The position numbers and the translations under genes are program-made. 64,000 nucleotides of DNA from Anadara kagoshimensis (Eukaryota > Mollusca > Bivalvia > Arcoida > Arcidae): contig CM037874.1 of assembly GCA_021292105.1 (NCBI GenBank), positions 16,598,615 to 16,662,614 on the forward strand, written 5' to 3'. Positions 14,085 through 26,248 of this stretch are shown piece by piece (the stretch's first letter is position 1; every line of letters starts with the position of its first letter). The notes below the pieces were generated by a model, which saw nothing but the letters and a program-made list of their open reading frames with translations, was not told the origin of the DNA and made no database searches.

Positions 14085-14790
14085 TAGTCCTGCTTATTTA
14101 AATATTTCGAGCCATTTTTGGCTAGATTCGAGAAACAAAGTCCAGCTGGACATTTGAATATAAAGTATGGTACAAGTCCAGCAGTAGTATGTGTCATACT
14201 TTTTGTACGGAAGATCTCAGATAGAAATCTGTGTATGAATTTTGCATGTGCAAAAAAGCTGCAATCAAAATAGACTGAAAAACAGTCTAAGAGCCAAACA
14301 AGAACCAAAATCTCTGAACAGTTTCTTAGACTTTTCAGAGGCAGAGTCATAGACTGATTTAAATACCTTGACAATCCATCTGTAGATAGAGTTGGTTGAA
14401 ATATTGTCACGTCCTGTCATGATAGGAAGAAATAAGCGAGTTCTTAAGCCATGCCCCCTTACCCCTTGGTTCTGGCCAGATAGAACTTTAAGGCTCTAAT
14501 TGAGCATAGAAGTCTGTGGGTGTTTAAAGAAAATGTCATGAACACCAACTCTGATAAAAGTTACTGGTATAGTTTGTTTAGTAACAAAAGAATAATTCCT
14601 GTACTTCTTAAGACAAGAGGAAGACATTGATGCATGTATTTTGCTATATAGTCTACCTGATGCCAGAGCCATTAACAAGTCACATTTATGTGTTAAATCT
14701 TTAAGATCAGCTTTATGCAAAGGTCCATGTGGAGGGCTCATAAGGGATCCAAGAGCCAAAGCCAAATTCTATTGTAGATAGGTGACCTAA
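14085..14790 (-). pseudogene. Decayed tyrosine-recombinase gene of a transposable element
   Basis: Read on the minus strand, three blocks occur in the right order. DLTHKCDLLMALASGR (about 14,650-14,705) matches the helix opening the catalytic domain, usually LALASGxRxSEIHAL. RALKFYLART (about 14,466-14,496) matches the RALxxYLxRT stretch. NSIYRWIVKVFKSVYDSASE (about 14,335-14,395) is followed by an FAHAKFIHRFL block (about 14,225-14,260) near the expected C-terminal His/Trp and Tyr region. These sit in different frames, separated by stops and frameshifts, and the central HxxR is not recognisable. The family (seen with DIRS-like and Crypton-like elements, integrating through a Tyr nucleophile) is established knowledge. 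The assignment here is by eye. Confidence 0.6.
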
Positions 14791-14799
14791 TATGATGCT

Positions 14800-15500
14800 T
14801 TCCAAAATGAAAACATTTGAGTGAAGCAGACAAAGAATGATCAACAATAGTGTGTTGGCGGTTATGAGCCAAAAACATTACCGATAACTGAATGATAGCC
14901 TCTGATAGGTTACAGAGATATTTTTTAAAGTTTAAATAGCTAATACTTGAGATTCCCTACTGACAAACAAATGATGTATTCATTCCTTGCTGAATCGTAT
15001 TTTAGTATCAACCTAAATCATGTGATATTCATAACAAGAATGTCAACATTGATTGGATGGAGGGTGGTAGGGATGGGCTGTATTTAAATAGTTATTACAC
15101 ATACACACCTTAGTATAGTTCATAAAGATTTATTGGACATTTTATGTCTGAAACACTATGCCAGGCTATGAGAAGTTAGACGGAGGAACACTACATAACT
15201 TTAGACTGCTTGATTTCACACTTAATTTAAATTATTTCATTTATTATTTGACAAATTGTACAAAAATGCATCTGAAAGTGATGTCAAATCTGAAATTAGA
15301 TTACTGGTACTTTAATTCTCATATCCAACAATCGAGTTATAGTGCCTTGTCTATGAATAAAATTAATTTAGGAATTTAAAAATGGGTCAACAAAATAAAT
15401 ATTGTTTTAATCAGATTAACCTGTTTATTTTGAATACATATTGTACTAGTGTTAATTTTACAGCACTAGATGTATGAGGCGCGGTTTCTATATTTATTCA
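14800..15500. other. AT-rich DNA, no supported gene
   Basis: A 73-codon frame at 15,158-15,379 has no recognisable motif and an AT-driven composition. The rest contains nothing I can name. Confidence 0.45.
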
Positions 15501-15504
15501 CTAT

Positions 15505-16075
15505 TTTCACATATCCATAAATCAAATTTTGCATATGCATAAATCGATATATGAATATCCATAAATCGATTTTTGCATATGCAAAAACAGTCAGTATTTT
15601 TACATATCCAAAAATCGATTTATGGATATGCAAAAATAGCCAGTATTTTAACATATCCAAAAATCAATTTATGGATATCCAAATTAAAATTGTGGAAATT
15701 CCAAAATACTGAGTTCTTCCCATATATCAATCCAGAAGTGAATACTGTTGATACATTGAATTAATAAAAAAAATTCATTCTCGCAAATAAAAAACATATT
15801 TTTAGAATATGGATAATAAATGTGATTTTTCATCGACTGTTGTTAAACATGTAAACTTGAGTATTTTTTAAGATTTTTTTGTTTCCTGCAGTGCCATTCA
15901 TAAATCGATTTATGGATATCCATAAATCGAATTTTGGATATCCATTAATCAATTTTTGCATATACAAAATTATTTTTGGATACCTAAAAATATTTTTATA
16001 TATGTTAAATTCAATTTATGGATATCCATAAATGAATTATGGATATCCATAAATGAATTATGCATATGTAAATAT
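15505..16075. repeat. Palindrome-rich cluster (GGATATCC / GCATATGC / AATCGATT)
   Basis: Two patches (about 15,505-15,690 and 15,895-16,075) are built from short self-complementary words: TATGGATATCCATA, TTGCATATGCAA and AAATCGATTT, arranged every 14-20 bp. Each patch can fold on itself in several registers. The apparent short reading frames on both strands (15,466-15,764) come from these words and are not genes. Confidence 0.8.
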
Positions 16076-17924
16076 AGTGATCCTCATATAGACAACTGTT
16101 CTGAATACAATTCCTTTTCAGTAGTACTTTGACCAACAATTTTTTCAAGGGGTTGGTAAAAAATCCAAAGAACCAAAATATATCTAACTAAATTTAGCAC
16201 ATTATGGAGTATACCTTAAATAGTTTTAAATGAAAATCAGATTTTTAAGCTAGCGGCAAATTTAGACATAATTTACAAATTATTCATGTTAGGCAACTTC
16301 CAATTTTTGAGTATCACACTTATAATGTGATAAATAAACATTGTGATGTACAAAATGTAGTAAGTAAAGAGAACATAAAGGAAACTAAACTTGTCGGTCA
16401 AGATTGATGGGGGAAAAATTTAAGAATTCTATTTAGGTGTACAGTACAAAATGTACTTATTAGTTACTTATTATTAGTTATTACAGGTAGTTCTTTTATT
16501 TTTGAAAAATCAGCAAAATTCATTTTATGGAGAGCTTTTTTTATAAACACGATAGAGATTTTTCACTGTTTGGATTACACTTTAATGCACAAATAATTTC
16601 ATCACATATATTTATTCAGGTGGTATTGTCATCAAATAAATAATGACATTGATTTGTCGTTAGTGATTTGCTATACATGTATATGTATTCATAAATTGAA
16701 CCACTAAATAATGTGACCAAAATTAATCAGGCTTCAAACAACTGACCCCAGATTAAAACTCAAAATAAAGTTTTATCTAAAATTAAATGTATCTGAAAAC
16801 AACCAGATCCACCACTTTAAATAAAGTAAAAAATGGTGTTCAACAGCTTATATTCCTTATAGTGTGGTTAAAGTACTTTCTGTTGCTTTATGATAATATT
16901 TCCATGTTCCAAATATATGAACATCAACATTTTTAACCAATTTTTTAACAGAGTTTTAATAGGCCCCAGGAGTGGTGATGATTGCAGGACCTGAATATTC
17001 AAATGATTCTACTAATCATTCCCAAAATAAAAAACACATACCCATTCTCCCCCTCTTATTAATTCAGTGCATGTGTATTTGCAGACCAGTATGCAGCATC
17101 AGTGGAAAATCAAAGTCACAATCCATATATGTAGCAAAGAAGTTTATAATTTAACTGATAATTCAACTGATCAATTGACTCTCTGACTAACAATTCATCT
17201 GTCTATTAAATTCATAAATAAGAGGATTAATTTATAACAACACTGCCTATGGAAGAAGCAATTTTGTTGTCAATTTCTATTCATTGGCAATTAAATTGTT
17301 TGTATATTAAGTAACACTTTAGGTAAATCCGGGGTAATTTAATTCATTTCATTCAAATGAAATTTGAAATAAGTGGACAATTAAAAATGGTTATTGGTAA
17401 TCAATTTCTTATAAATGATTTGTTAAGGAATTTAATGAAGATAAAACTCAAAATGGTAAATGTCACACTTAAATTCATTAATAATATTTTTATATATTGA
17501 AATATAATAAATTGTATATGTGTTATGAAAATCAGCTTAAAGATGTGAGTACCGGTATTCCCAAAGAAAAAGTATAATGTACTGTATTTGATGTCTTTAT
17601 TTTATACACCATGGTTTGCAAATTGAATAAATGATTAAATTATAAATATACTTAGAATTTTCTGTTCCTAATCTTCACTTGAACTTTTTCAATCTGGATT
17701 AAACCTACTTTTATCACTTTCTGTAAAACAAGAATAATAACATGATTATTGAATATGCTTAATATCTCAGTCTAGAAATTTCCACTAATATTGAGCATGT
17801 TGAGATGCCATCATCTATAGCTGGTTTGAAAGAAATTTTTACCATAGTAGTATACTCAAGGCAAGGAGGGTGGATACTTTAACATACCATGTCTGTCTTG
17901 ACTCAGACCATGGTTTTCAAGTTT
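16076..17924. other. AT-rich DNA, no gene seen
   Basis: The sequence is very AT-rich. One 60-codon frame at 16,972-17,154 has no recognisable features. No repeat or RNA gene was identified. Confidence 0.45.
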
Positions 17925-18076
17925 TTCTGAAGGACCCAACGAGTTTCATTTCTCAATGTCGAGTGCTAGGCTAGGCAAAAGAGCAGTCATTACCTTATAA
18001 TTCTCACCCTGACTGGAGTTCAAATCATGACCAGTCTTACATACAAAGCAAGCTCTTATCAACTGAGCTACCATAG
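17925..18076 (-). mobile_element. tRNA-derived SINE relic
   Basis: On the minus strand it begins with a tRNA-like head: a box A form TAGCTCAGTTGATAAGAGC and a degenerate box B GATTTGAACTC. It continues into a body containing TGACTGCTCTTTTGCC. The same body phrase, as TGACTGTTCTTTTGCC, appears in the copy at 47,205-47,492, which identifies a shared SINE family. The 3' part appears lost. Confidence 0.6.
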
Positions 18077-18159
18077 TAATAATAAAAAATTGATTTGTAT
18101 AAAAATGCTAGTTATTTGTAAGCAATATTTTTTTTATAAAGTGCTTTGAGTTTCCTTAT

Positions 18160-18490
18160 TGTTGTAAATAAGGAGAAACCTATATATAACTCGAAATTCT
18201 TTGGTACGAAAGTTGGTTTCTGTTAGACACACATTGCAAACAAACAAGAATATACAATGTCATCACTTGAGCTCTCAGTGGCATATTTACAGAGAAAATT
18301 GAGACAGAGAGAGACCCAAAATTCCAGTGAAATATCAATCTACTTTAAGGATGGATTCAAGTTTGTTTTTTTTTTCTTCTTTATTTTAACCATCCACTTA
18401 AGTGCAATTAAATATCAAATTATCATGAAGTAGAAAATGCATTTTCTATTGCTTATGTAACAGGAGGGAGAAAACATCAGAAAAAAACCA
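18160..18490. other. Non-coding AT-rich DNA
   Basis: No gene, RNA or repeat could be supported between the two SINE relics. A T-rich tract lies near 18,366. Confidence 0.4.
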
Positions 18491-18494
18491 CTTA

Positions 18495-18568
18495 AGCCCC
18501 GTATGAAAATCGAACCCGGCCCTCCGGGTGAAAAGCCAGTGTTTTACCACAAGGCTAAAAGATCCGGA
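18495..18568 (-). pseudogene. tRNA-Glu-like pseudogene or SINE head
   Basis: The minus strand shows TTTTAGCCTTGTGGTAAAAC (box A-like), an anticodon-loop-like CTTTTCACC consistent with a UUC anticodon, and box B GGGTTCGATTTTC. The T stem and acceptor stem do not pair well, so a functional tRNA is unlikely. A tRNA-derived SINE remnant is the simplest reading. Confidence 0.5.
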
Positions 18569-18981
18569 CCAGAAAGTCTGGCAGTAAATCACTCCATTAT
18601 ATCTACTACATGTATATATACAACACAACAATATGACAACTAGCTCAGTCCCGCTACATTTAATTCAACTTAAGGTGAGTAATTTGAGTTAAATAAATTA
18701 ATTTCACATTTATATACATAGAATAAGTAATTCAATTAAATGTTGCTGGGGCATTCCATACACATGTTTACAGTATTTAAGGTAAATTATTTATAAAAAT
18801 ATGATATTTTCACCAATTCTATCGTATTGCCCTTGTTATTTTCCCATCTGAGGGCTAATAGCCAAGCTTAATACACTGACTATGTTTCTTTAACATTTTT
18901 ACACTAAATATTGAATACAATGAATTAAAAAGAAACAAATGGAAGATCATTACTCATTGTTTAATTATCAACAACTACATA

Positions 18982-20141
18982 CAGTATAACCTCCTATAAA
19001 GTCCACCTCTGTATAAAGTCCACCTGTCTATAGCAACTGGTCTGAATTATCCCCAATGGATTTTACTTTATAATGACCCTGCATATAAAGTCCACCTGTC
19101 TTATGTGAATAGAGTCCACCCTTTTTAGTCCCAAATGACTCCTAAACCTGTCTAAAAAGTCCACTTTGTACCTGTCTATGAAGTCCACTTTTTCAATCAA
19201 CTTTTTTTCAGTTTTTAGAATTCTATGATTTCTAACTTATGCAAAACAGTTTTAACCAAGTAATGCTTATATTCTGAATGCATGAAGATTAGAATATAAT
19301 TATTATAATGATAATTCTTTGAATATTGTATATATAGTGACATTTACAATTTTCTATAGAAGAGTATAATTTTGAGTTATTATGTAATAAGTTGAAATTT
19401 GAGGAATAAACTTGTTATTTTCATGTCTGAAGCCATTAGACCAGAAGGTAAAATAGTTTGTTATTTACAGGTAGAATGTTTTCTATACCTATTACGCTCG
19501 GACCACATGTGGGAAAGTGAATTTTCCTTACCGTTGGCCTTTACTGATTCACCTGGTATCAGTATAATGGACTGGGGGAGTGGTACGCTTGTCTGCGGCG
19601 TACTGACTCTGTGAGCTAGCACGGTAAAGTCGCCCTGAGTGCGCGCTAGTACAAGGCAGACCATACAACACAGTCGCACTTCACATGCATCCACGAAAAT
19701 TGTTCATAGATTAATCCATTGAGATTAATTAAATAGTTCTCGTCGCGAATAGCTGAAAAATTGCTGATGCGACGTTAAGCAACATTCAACCAACCAACCA
19801 ACTATACCTATTACTTAATTAGTGACACAAAGACCATCAGTCAGGAGTATACCGATTAGATAAACTGTTATCATGTAATCAGAAATACAGTTACTCAAGA
19901 TTAATGTACACTTTCAAATATTTTCTGTAATTCATTCTGAGTAATAAATTAAAAAAATTATAAAAAAAACATTTAAGAAATAATTATTTTAATAGGCACC
20001 ACATATTTTGTATACCAGTATCAACAAAGCAAAACAATGTTTTCTCGTTTATAAGAGGTGACCCTCCATATAAAGTCTACCTGTATATTAAGTCCACTTT
20101 TGCTCAGTCCCCTGGGTGGTGTTTATACACAGGTTATACTG
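18982..20141. mobile_element. TA-flanked DNA transposon (Tc1/pogo-like), non-autonomous
   Basis: The left end reads CAGTATAACCTCC and the right end, inverted, reads CAGTATAACCTGTG. TA lies on both sides (18,980-18,981 and 20,142-20,143). Just inside the ends are several copies of TATAAAGTCCACCTGT (18,995-19,190 and 20,058-20,100). The CAGT-start ends and TA target are established traits of the Tc1/mariner/pogo superfamily. No transposase frame remains. The 1,160-bp length includes a nested 306-bp SINE. Confidence 0.75.
19496..19801 (+). mobile_element. Complete SINE-like retroposon with 13-bp target duplication
   Basis: A 306-bp insertion is bounded by perfect direct repeats CTATACCTATTAC at 19,483-19,495 and 19,802-19,814. 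The 3' end reads AGCTGAAAAATTGCTGATG, then GCGACGTTAAGCAACATTC and the simple tail CAACCAACCAACCAA, typical of LINE-mobilised short retroposons in molluscs as I recall them. The 5' head (GCTCGGACCACATGTGGG) is not a clear tRNA. It lies inside the TA-flanked DNA element and is therefore younger than it. Confidence 0.8.
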
Positions 20142-20396
20142 TAATTGTATAAATATTTCTATATAACAACTTAAGTTAACATTAAAAAGGAATAAATGAG
20201 AAAAAGATAGATTTACTAATGTATTCAACTGAAACTGAAGAGATGGGCATTGGTTGACCAATGAACAGTTATGTTTGGGACAGCATTTAACTTTAGCTCA
20301 TTTTTAAAGAACTGACTCTTTTACGCAGATTATATCCTTCCCTGCAGGAGTGCAGCTACATCTGTTCTCTCCATAATCTGATGCTGCAATTATAAA

Positions 20397-20983
20397 CAAG
20401 AGGCCCAAGGGCCCAAACACTTACCTCAGAGTATGAACATATCTCATGCAGTGGTTCAATAGTCAATGTCAAAAATAAAGAAAATGTCCAATTTTTTAGC
20501 AGGTAGGGCCAATATGTCTGGACCTTTGTAAATTAATTATATCTTGTCCTAAGAATGCTACATCTGAAACATTTAAGGTTTAGCTGCAGTATATTAATAA
20601 ACAACTTAAATAGTAAAAACAAAAGTAAAACCTTAAAAACCTAGGCCATTTCAGTATATTCATTAGTATCTGTAACCTTGTCCTTAAAACCCATGAACTT
20701 GTACAAATCTGTAACTAGGTACCCTAGGTATGTTCTACATAAAATATCTAAGCAATATCTCTGAATGAACTGACGAGATGATTTTTAAAGATTTTCACAA
20801 TTTCCCCTTGAATGGAGCCCCAAGGGGACATAACCCCTTCATTTGTGCAAATGTTATAAAGCCCTTTACCTAGGCATATGGGCTAGTATTTTTAGAAGAG
20901 TTAGTTAAAATGTGAAAAGTTTATACAAGAGGCATGACGAACAACACACAATGGATGACGATCCTTTGTCTCAGGTGAGCTAA
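20397..20983. repeat. Interspersed repeat with GCTCACCTG-type ends
   Basis: It begins AGAGGCCCAAGGGCCC and ends TGTCTCAGGTGAGCTAAAT, with internal ACCTTG phrases. It is about 590 bp and lies in the same region as the SH2 exon, possibly within an intron. The left end carries the variant ACTTACCTCAG in place of GCTCACCTGAG. Confidence 0.65.
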
Positions 20984-21226
20984 ATAAAACAACATATTAT
21001 CATGAGATAAATATACATATATAAGTATACAATTATTCCTCAAATGAGACTTTTTATAGTTCACAGAGATATGTATAATACACATGACACTTTTCTATAC
21101 TACAAAAGACACATAAGTAAATTACCCAATTTTCCAGAAATTCCCTCCTCTTAAGGTTTCACTCCCTAATATTGTATTGTATAAATATTAAGTAAAATGA
21201 TTTAAAATTGATACAAGGTAAATTAC

Positions 21227-21402
21227 CTTCGCTTTACCCCTGCAGTTAACAGTAAGGACATAGTCCCCTCTCCCACTCTGGCTATGCCGAAGGATGAAGA
21301 GACCATGTCCTTCTGTGCCCCTCTCTTCCACCAAGGCCTTTGCCTCTAGCCTACTAGTGTGGCCACGGAACCAGGCATATTTGAGTAATTCAGATTCTAA
21401 AT
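21227..21402 (-). CDS. Exon of an SH2B-type adaptor: N-terminal half of the SH2 domain
   Basis: A 176-bp internal exon on the minus strand. An acceptor TTTTATTTTACAG precedes it and AAG|GTAATT follows. The reading frame needs one base from the previous exon and ends on a codon boundary. It encodes YAWFRG (strand A with its Trp), RLEAKALVEERG (helix A), GLFILRHSQS (the FLVR-like phosphotyrosine-binding strand with its Arg) and RGDYVLTVNCRGKAK (strands C-D). The order and the RGxYVLTxNxxGKAK wording match SH2B1/SH2B2/SH2B3 adaptors, which bind phosphotyrosine on receptor kinases and JAK2 at the membrane. The second half of the domain should lie on another exon at lower coordinates; I did not find it convincingly. 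The codons are intact. SH2 is certain; the SH2B subfamily is likely. Confidence 0.88.
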
Positions 21403-22455
21403 CTGTAAAATAAAACATGGACATGTATATGGAAATAATTGTACTGCAATAGATTTTTGAAAGATACATGATACACTGGTAAGTCAATTCATATTTGATT
21501 TGTCATTAACAAAAAATCAAGACTTAGTATATCCATAATACATATACAATAAAACCTAATACATGTAGTATTAAATTTCAAATTAAAAGTAATTAGGTTC
21601 AAATTCAAAGCAGAGCAGTACATACGAGGATGAGTCAATAAGTAACTAGCCTATCTTATTATAATTTTCCGACATGGCCATGATTTTTTTGCGCATCATT
21701 AAAAATATGTTTTACACTTATATACAAAAATTCAGGCAGCATACCGTGTCATTCTTTAATAAGATATAGAATGTCAAACATCGCTAGTGATGCAAATGCA
21801 TGTTTTTCATGTAAAGTAGAGTACTATTCTGTAACTCCCTACTTGTATTTAAAAAATAAAATAGGAAAGATAATACAATACGAGCTAGCCGACTATGTTT
21901 ATGTGTCTTAAACACCACCTTATGAACAGGTTAAATTCTCAGTAGGGGAATTCAAGGTAAAAGGTCTTCAGAAAATGAAGCAAGGTCTGGACGCTCACTC
22001 GATGCCACAGATTAATATTAAGAAATATGTGATAAAGTTTGCGATCTGGTAGTCTGATAGGCAAATTCAGGTGGAATAAATAGCACAGCCATTAGAAGTG
22101 TTTTAACATTTTATTTTACAGAATAGTTAATATGAGCGAGCCTGTTGGGTCCATAAATATCTTATTGGTGAACAAATTGTAAAAAGAGCACCACTATTCA
22201 GCACCTTTTTAAAGTATTTTAGGTCACAAGATGATTGACATTTTGTCTGTTGACTATTGATTAGACTTGGGTACATTATACATTATCATGAGACAAAGAA
22301 TAAAGCTCAAAGTTGTCATTGGTGATGCTAGAGTTCACATTTGCAAAGTTGCAATGATGTTAAAGAGTCAATCTGGTATGAGTTCATTCCATATACTTCC
22401 TATTCAATGACCTTAATCTCCTAAAGACCTGTTTTCATTCCCAAAATAGAAAAAG

Positions 22456-25400
22456 ATGCCCAAGGACCTAAACGCTCACCTGAGGGTATGCCATATCTCA
22501 TGGACAATTACATTAATTACAGCGACTGTTGAAATGTTCAGCAGTAAGGGCCTAATCGAAGGATATTTACAAATTATTTATTACCTAAAATGCTACCAAA
22601 CATCTAAATATCTATGGTTTACAGCTAGGAAATAAGAATGGTCAGCTTATAAAAAGTACAATGGCAAAAAAGTGAGTCTTTTCAGTATTCTTATACAACT
22701 GTGACCTTGACCTTTCGACATTTCAAACTATGCCTTTCATCTATTTATCAAAATGATTGTTAAGCCTAGTGATTTTGTTACAGCTTATAAAAAATACCTT
22801 CTGCCTTTTATATTTGGAAAATTTGAAATTCTGAAATACATATAACACATAATGACATGCATGCAATTAACTTAGGATCGTAATTGCAAACATGTTATAT
22901 TGTGACAATATCTAACATTTTGTGGGATGGGACAAATAGATTAAATTTGCTAGTTCTGGACATTCATGTGGTCAAATTGGAAAATTTAGGCAATTTTCCC
23001 CAGGGCAAACAACCTTTAATCCATAGTAATTTTAGGCAAACAAAACCACTGAACCCAATATATATGATACTCTAATATATATGCCTATACAAAAAGTTAA
23101 TAGTTTTCGAGATAATAGGTAACAATTTTAGTATTTATTTGACCTTTGAACCCATGACCTTTGTTTATATGCCAAAATGACCGAAATGCTAATACCTACA
23201 ATATATATACGTATACAAAACGTTCATAATTTTCAAGATAATTAGGTAATAATTTCAGTATTCGTTTGCATCTGTGACCTTGACCTTTGAACCCATGATT
23301 TTCATTCATATATCAAAATTATGGACAGTCATATATATCCATATACAAACCTCAAGAGGCCCAAAAGGGCCTGTAATGCTCAACTGGCAAAATTTCACTT
23401 AATTTGCATACTTTGCTAAAGTTGGGTCAATGAAAAGATGACTAGGTATATCAAATTTGAAGAAAACGGGTCGAAAATGCACAATGGCCATTTAAGTGAT
23501 TTTGCTATTTATAGTTACAGTAGCCATTTTGGATTTTAAACAAGGTTGCCTGGTATAATTTTTATCTATTCTACCTAGGGACCTTCCACACCAAAATCTG
23601 TTTCAATTGGCCCATGGGTTTCAGGAGAAGATTTTCAAAAAATTGGCTGAAAATTTAACCTCTGATGATGTGCATCATTTGCTAAAATCAGCGCTTGAAA
23701 ATTTTTTGAAAAAACCCATTAAAAATGTTAAATAGTTAGGTATCTGCTTTCTATATTTTAAATTTGAAAAAAAATTGGAAAATCAAATGCATTATGGCCA
23801 TTTTAATGATATTGTTATTTATAGTAAGAGCGGCCATCTTAAATTTCCTACAGGTTCACCTTATACAAACTGTAATCTACTCCACCTACGAACCTTTCAC
23901 ACCAAGTTTGTTTTCAATTAGTCCATTGGTTTCTTAGGAGAAGATTTTCAAAGAACTGGCTAAAAATCTGACCTTGATTTGCATCATTTGCTAAAATCGA
24001 GTCAATGAAAAACTCCTCGAAAAAACCCTTTACATAGGTTAAATGGCATGGTATCTTCTTCCTATATTTTAAATTTGAAGAAAATTGGTCAAAAATTGAA
24101 TGCACAATGGCCATTTTAGTGATTTCACTATTTATAATAATCTTGGATCTCATACAAGGTCACCTTGTAAAAAGTTTTATCTACTCTACCTAGGAATCTT
24201 TCACTAAATTTGGTTTCAATCGGCTCAGTGGTTTCAGAGGAGAAGATCAAAGTTTACGCACGCACACATGGACTCACACATGCACAGACACTTCACCATG
24301 CCATAAGCTCAGCTGAGGTAAAAATCATAGCTTTCAAGATAATTAAGTAACAATTTCAGTAGTTGTTCTGTGACCTTCACCTTTAGATCCATGACCTTAT
24401 ATATATAAAAATGACCAATAGACCAATACTTACAGTATTTTATATATATGCCTATACAAAAAGTTAATAGTATTCCAGATAATAACAATTTCGGTATTCA
24501 TTGGCATCTGACCTGTGACATTGAACTTTGAACCAATTACTTTTATCCATATATCAAAATGATCATTAGGCAAATACCTACAATATTTTAATATATATGC
24601 CTATACAAACAAGAGGCCCATGGGCCTTAATGCTCACCTGAGGCTAAGTACATATCTCATGCAGAGGTTCAATGACATTTATTAAAGAAAACTCCTTATT
24701 TTCAGCAGTAAGGCAGAATTAAATGCAAGGATTTTTGCAAATTAATCATCATTAATGCTACATATAATATATATATAGTCTAGCTACAATACATTATTTA
24801 TAACAGCTAAAAAAGTAAAAACAAAAGTATAAAACCATGACATTCATTTAGGCTATTACCTACAATATTCGAATATACATGCCTATACAAACAGTTAATA
24901 GTTTTGAGATAATTAACCATTTCAGTATCCTTTCCTATCTGTAACCTTGACCTTTAAACCCATGATCTTAATCAATATATCAAAATGATTGTTAAATCAA
25001 CTCTTACAATATTCTAATATACATGTTTATACAAAAAATTATAGTTTTTGAGATAATTAACCATTTTGGTATTCTTTCACATCTGTGACCTTGACCTTTT
25101 AATCCATGACCTTAATCTATATATCAAAATGATTGTGAAATCAAAACTTACAATATTGTATTATACATGTTTATACAAAAAGTTTATAGTTTTCGAGATA
25201 ATTAACCATTTCGGTATTCTTTCGCATCTGTGACCTTGACCTTTGAACCCATGGCATTTATCTATAAATCAAAATGATCGTTAAATCAAAACCTACAATA
25301 TTCTAATATACATATCTATACAAAAAGTTAATAGTTTTCGAGATAATTAACCATTTTGGTATCAATTTGCATCCGTGACCTTGACCTTTGAACCCATAAC

Positions 25401-26248
25401 CTTAATCTATATATCAAAGTGATCGTTAAATCAATTCCTACAATATTCTAATATACATGTCTATACAAAAAGTTAATAGTTTTCAAGATAATTAACCATT
25501 TTGGTATTCTTTTGCATCTGTTACCTTGACCTTTGAACCCATGACCTTTATCTACTTATCAAAATAATCATTGTGCCATTACCTACAATATTCTAATATG
25601 TATGCCTATATAAAAAGTTAATAGTTTTGCAAGTAATCAACTATAACAGTAATAGTTGTGCATCCTTGACCTTGACCTTTGAACTCATGACCTTGATCTA
25701 TGTATCAACATGATCGTCATGTCAATACCTACAATTAACTGAAAACCCCATGCCATAATCATCAAAAATGATTAAAAAAATAGCATTTTTTATCAAAGGT
25801 CAAAAACTGGAACATGACCTTGACCTTTGACCTTGACATCTTTTGGAAGAAAATAGCAAGACAAGATCAACAGTGAAAACTCCATACAATTATCTTCAGC
25901 CGTTATTGAGTTATAACAATAAATGTCTCATTTTTAAAATTACATAATTTTACACAAAAAATGTGTAACCTATTTTTCGTTCAATTATCATGAAAAACAT
26001 AATTTTAATGGTCCCAGGTATGCTGAATATAAATATCTAATCAAAATTTGCCTGCACCTTTTGGTTTCAGAGAAGAAGATTTTTTTTTGTCTTTTTGCTA
26101 TTTTTAGTAACAGTGGCCATCTTGTTGGGTGTGGCCAAACCCCGAACACAATTTTAAAAGGCTGTTAATATACCCAGACATGATAAACGCCAAGTTTCAT
26201 CAAATTTGGCCCAGTAGTTTTGGAGGAGAAGATTAAAATGTAAAGTTT
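22456..26248. repeat. Compound interspersed and tandem repeat block inside the mariner copy
   Basis: The block is built from GCTCACCTG-type elements. Starts are seen near 22,456 (CCCAAGGACCTAAACGCTCA), 23,351 (AAGAGGCCCAAAAGGGCCTG) and 24,608 (AAGAGGCCCATGGGCCTTAA). Between 23,480 and 24,240 a module of roughly 300 bp with ACAATGGCCATTTTA and TCTACTCTACCTAGGAA recurs about three times. No coding frame is supported. A small frame on the minus strand (23,914-24,153) is a by-product of the repeat. Confidence 0.75.
24880..25740. repeat. Tandem repeat of about 145 bp (six copies)
   Basis: Successive copies of a module contain ACCTTGACCTTTGAACCCAT, ATATATCAAAATGATCGTTA, CCTACAATATTCTAATATAC and AGTTAATAGTTTTCGAGATA. 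Starts fall near 24,945, 25,089, 25,234, 25,378, 25,525 and 25,670, giving a spacing of about 145 bp. Single diverged modules occur upstream near 22,690, 23,130, 23,275 and 24,490. It is internal to the interspersed repeat family. Confidence 0.85.

Noticed and set aside
15158-17154. Short frames at 15,158-15,379, 15,466-15,764 and 16,972-17,154
   Set aside because: The middle ones are translations of palindromic repeat words, and the others have no recognisable features.
18495-18568. Functional tRNA-Glu gene
   Set aside because: Box A, anticodon loop and box B are visible, but the T stem and acceptor stem do not pair.
20324-20383. Possible minus-strand exon (after ATTGCAG) reading SDYGENRCSCTPAGKDIIC
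   Set aside because: The acceptor is plausible, but the donor (TGC|GTAAAA) is weak, the peptide does not continue the SH2 domain, and the opposite strand also has a good acceptor at CCTTCCCTGCAG. Too ambiguous to annotate.
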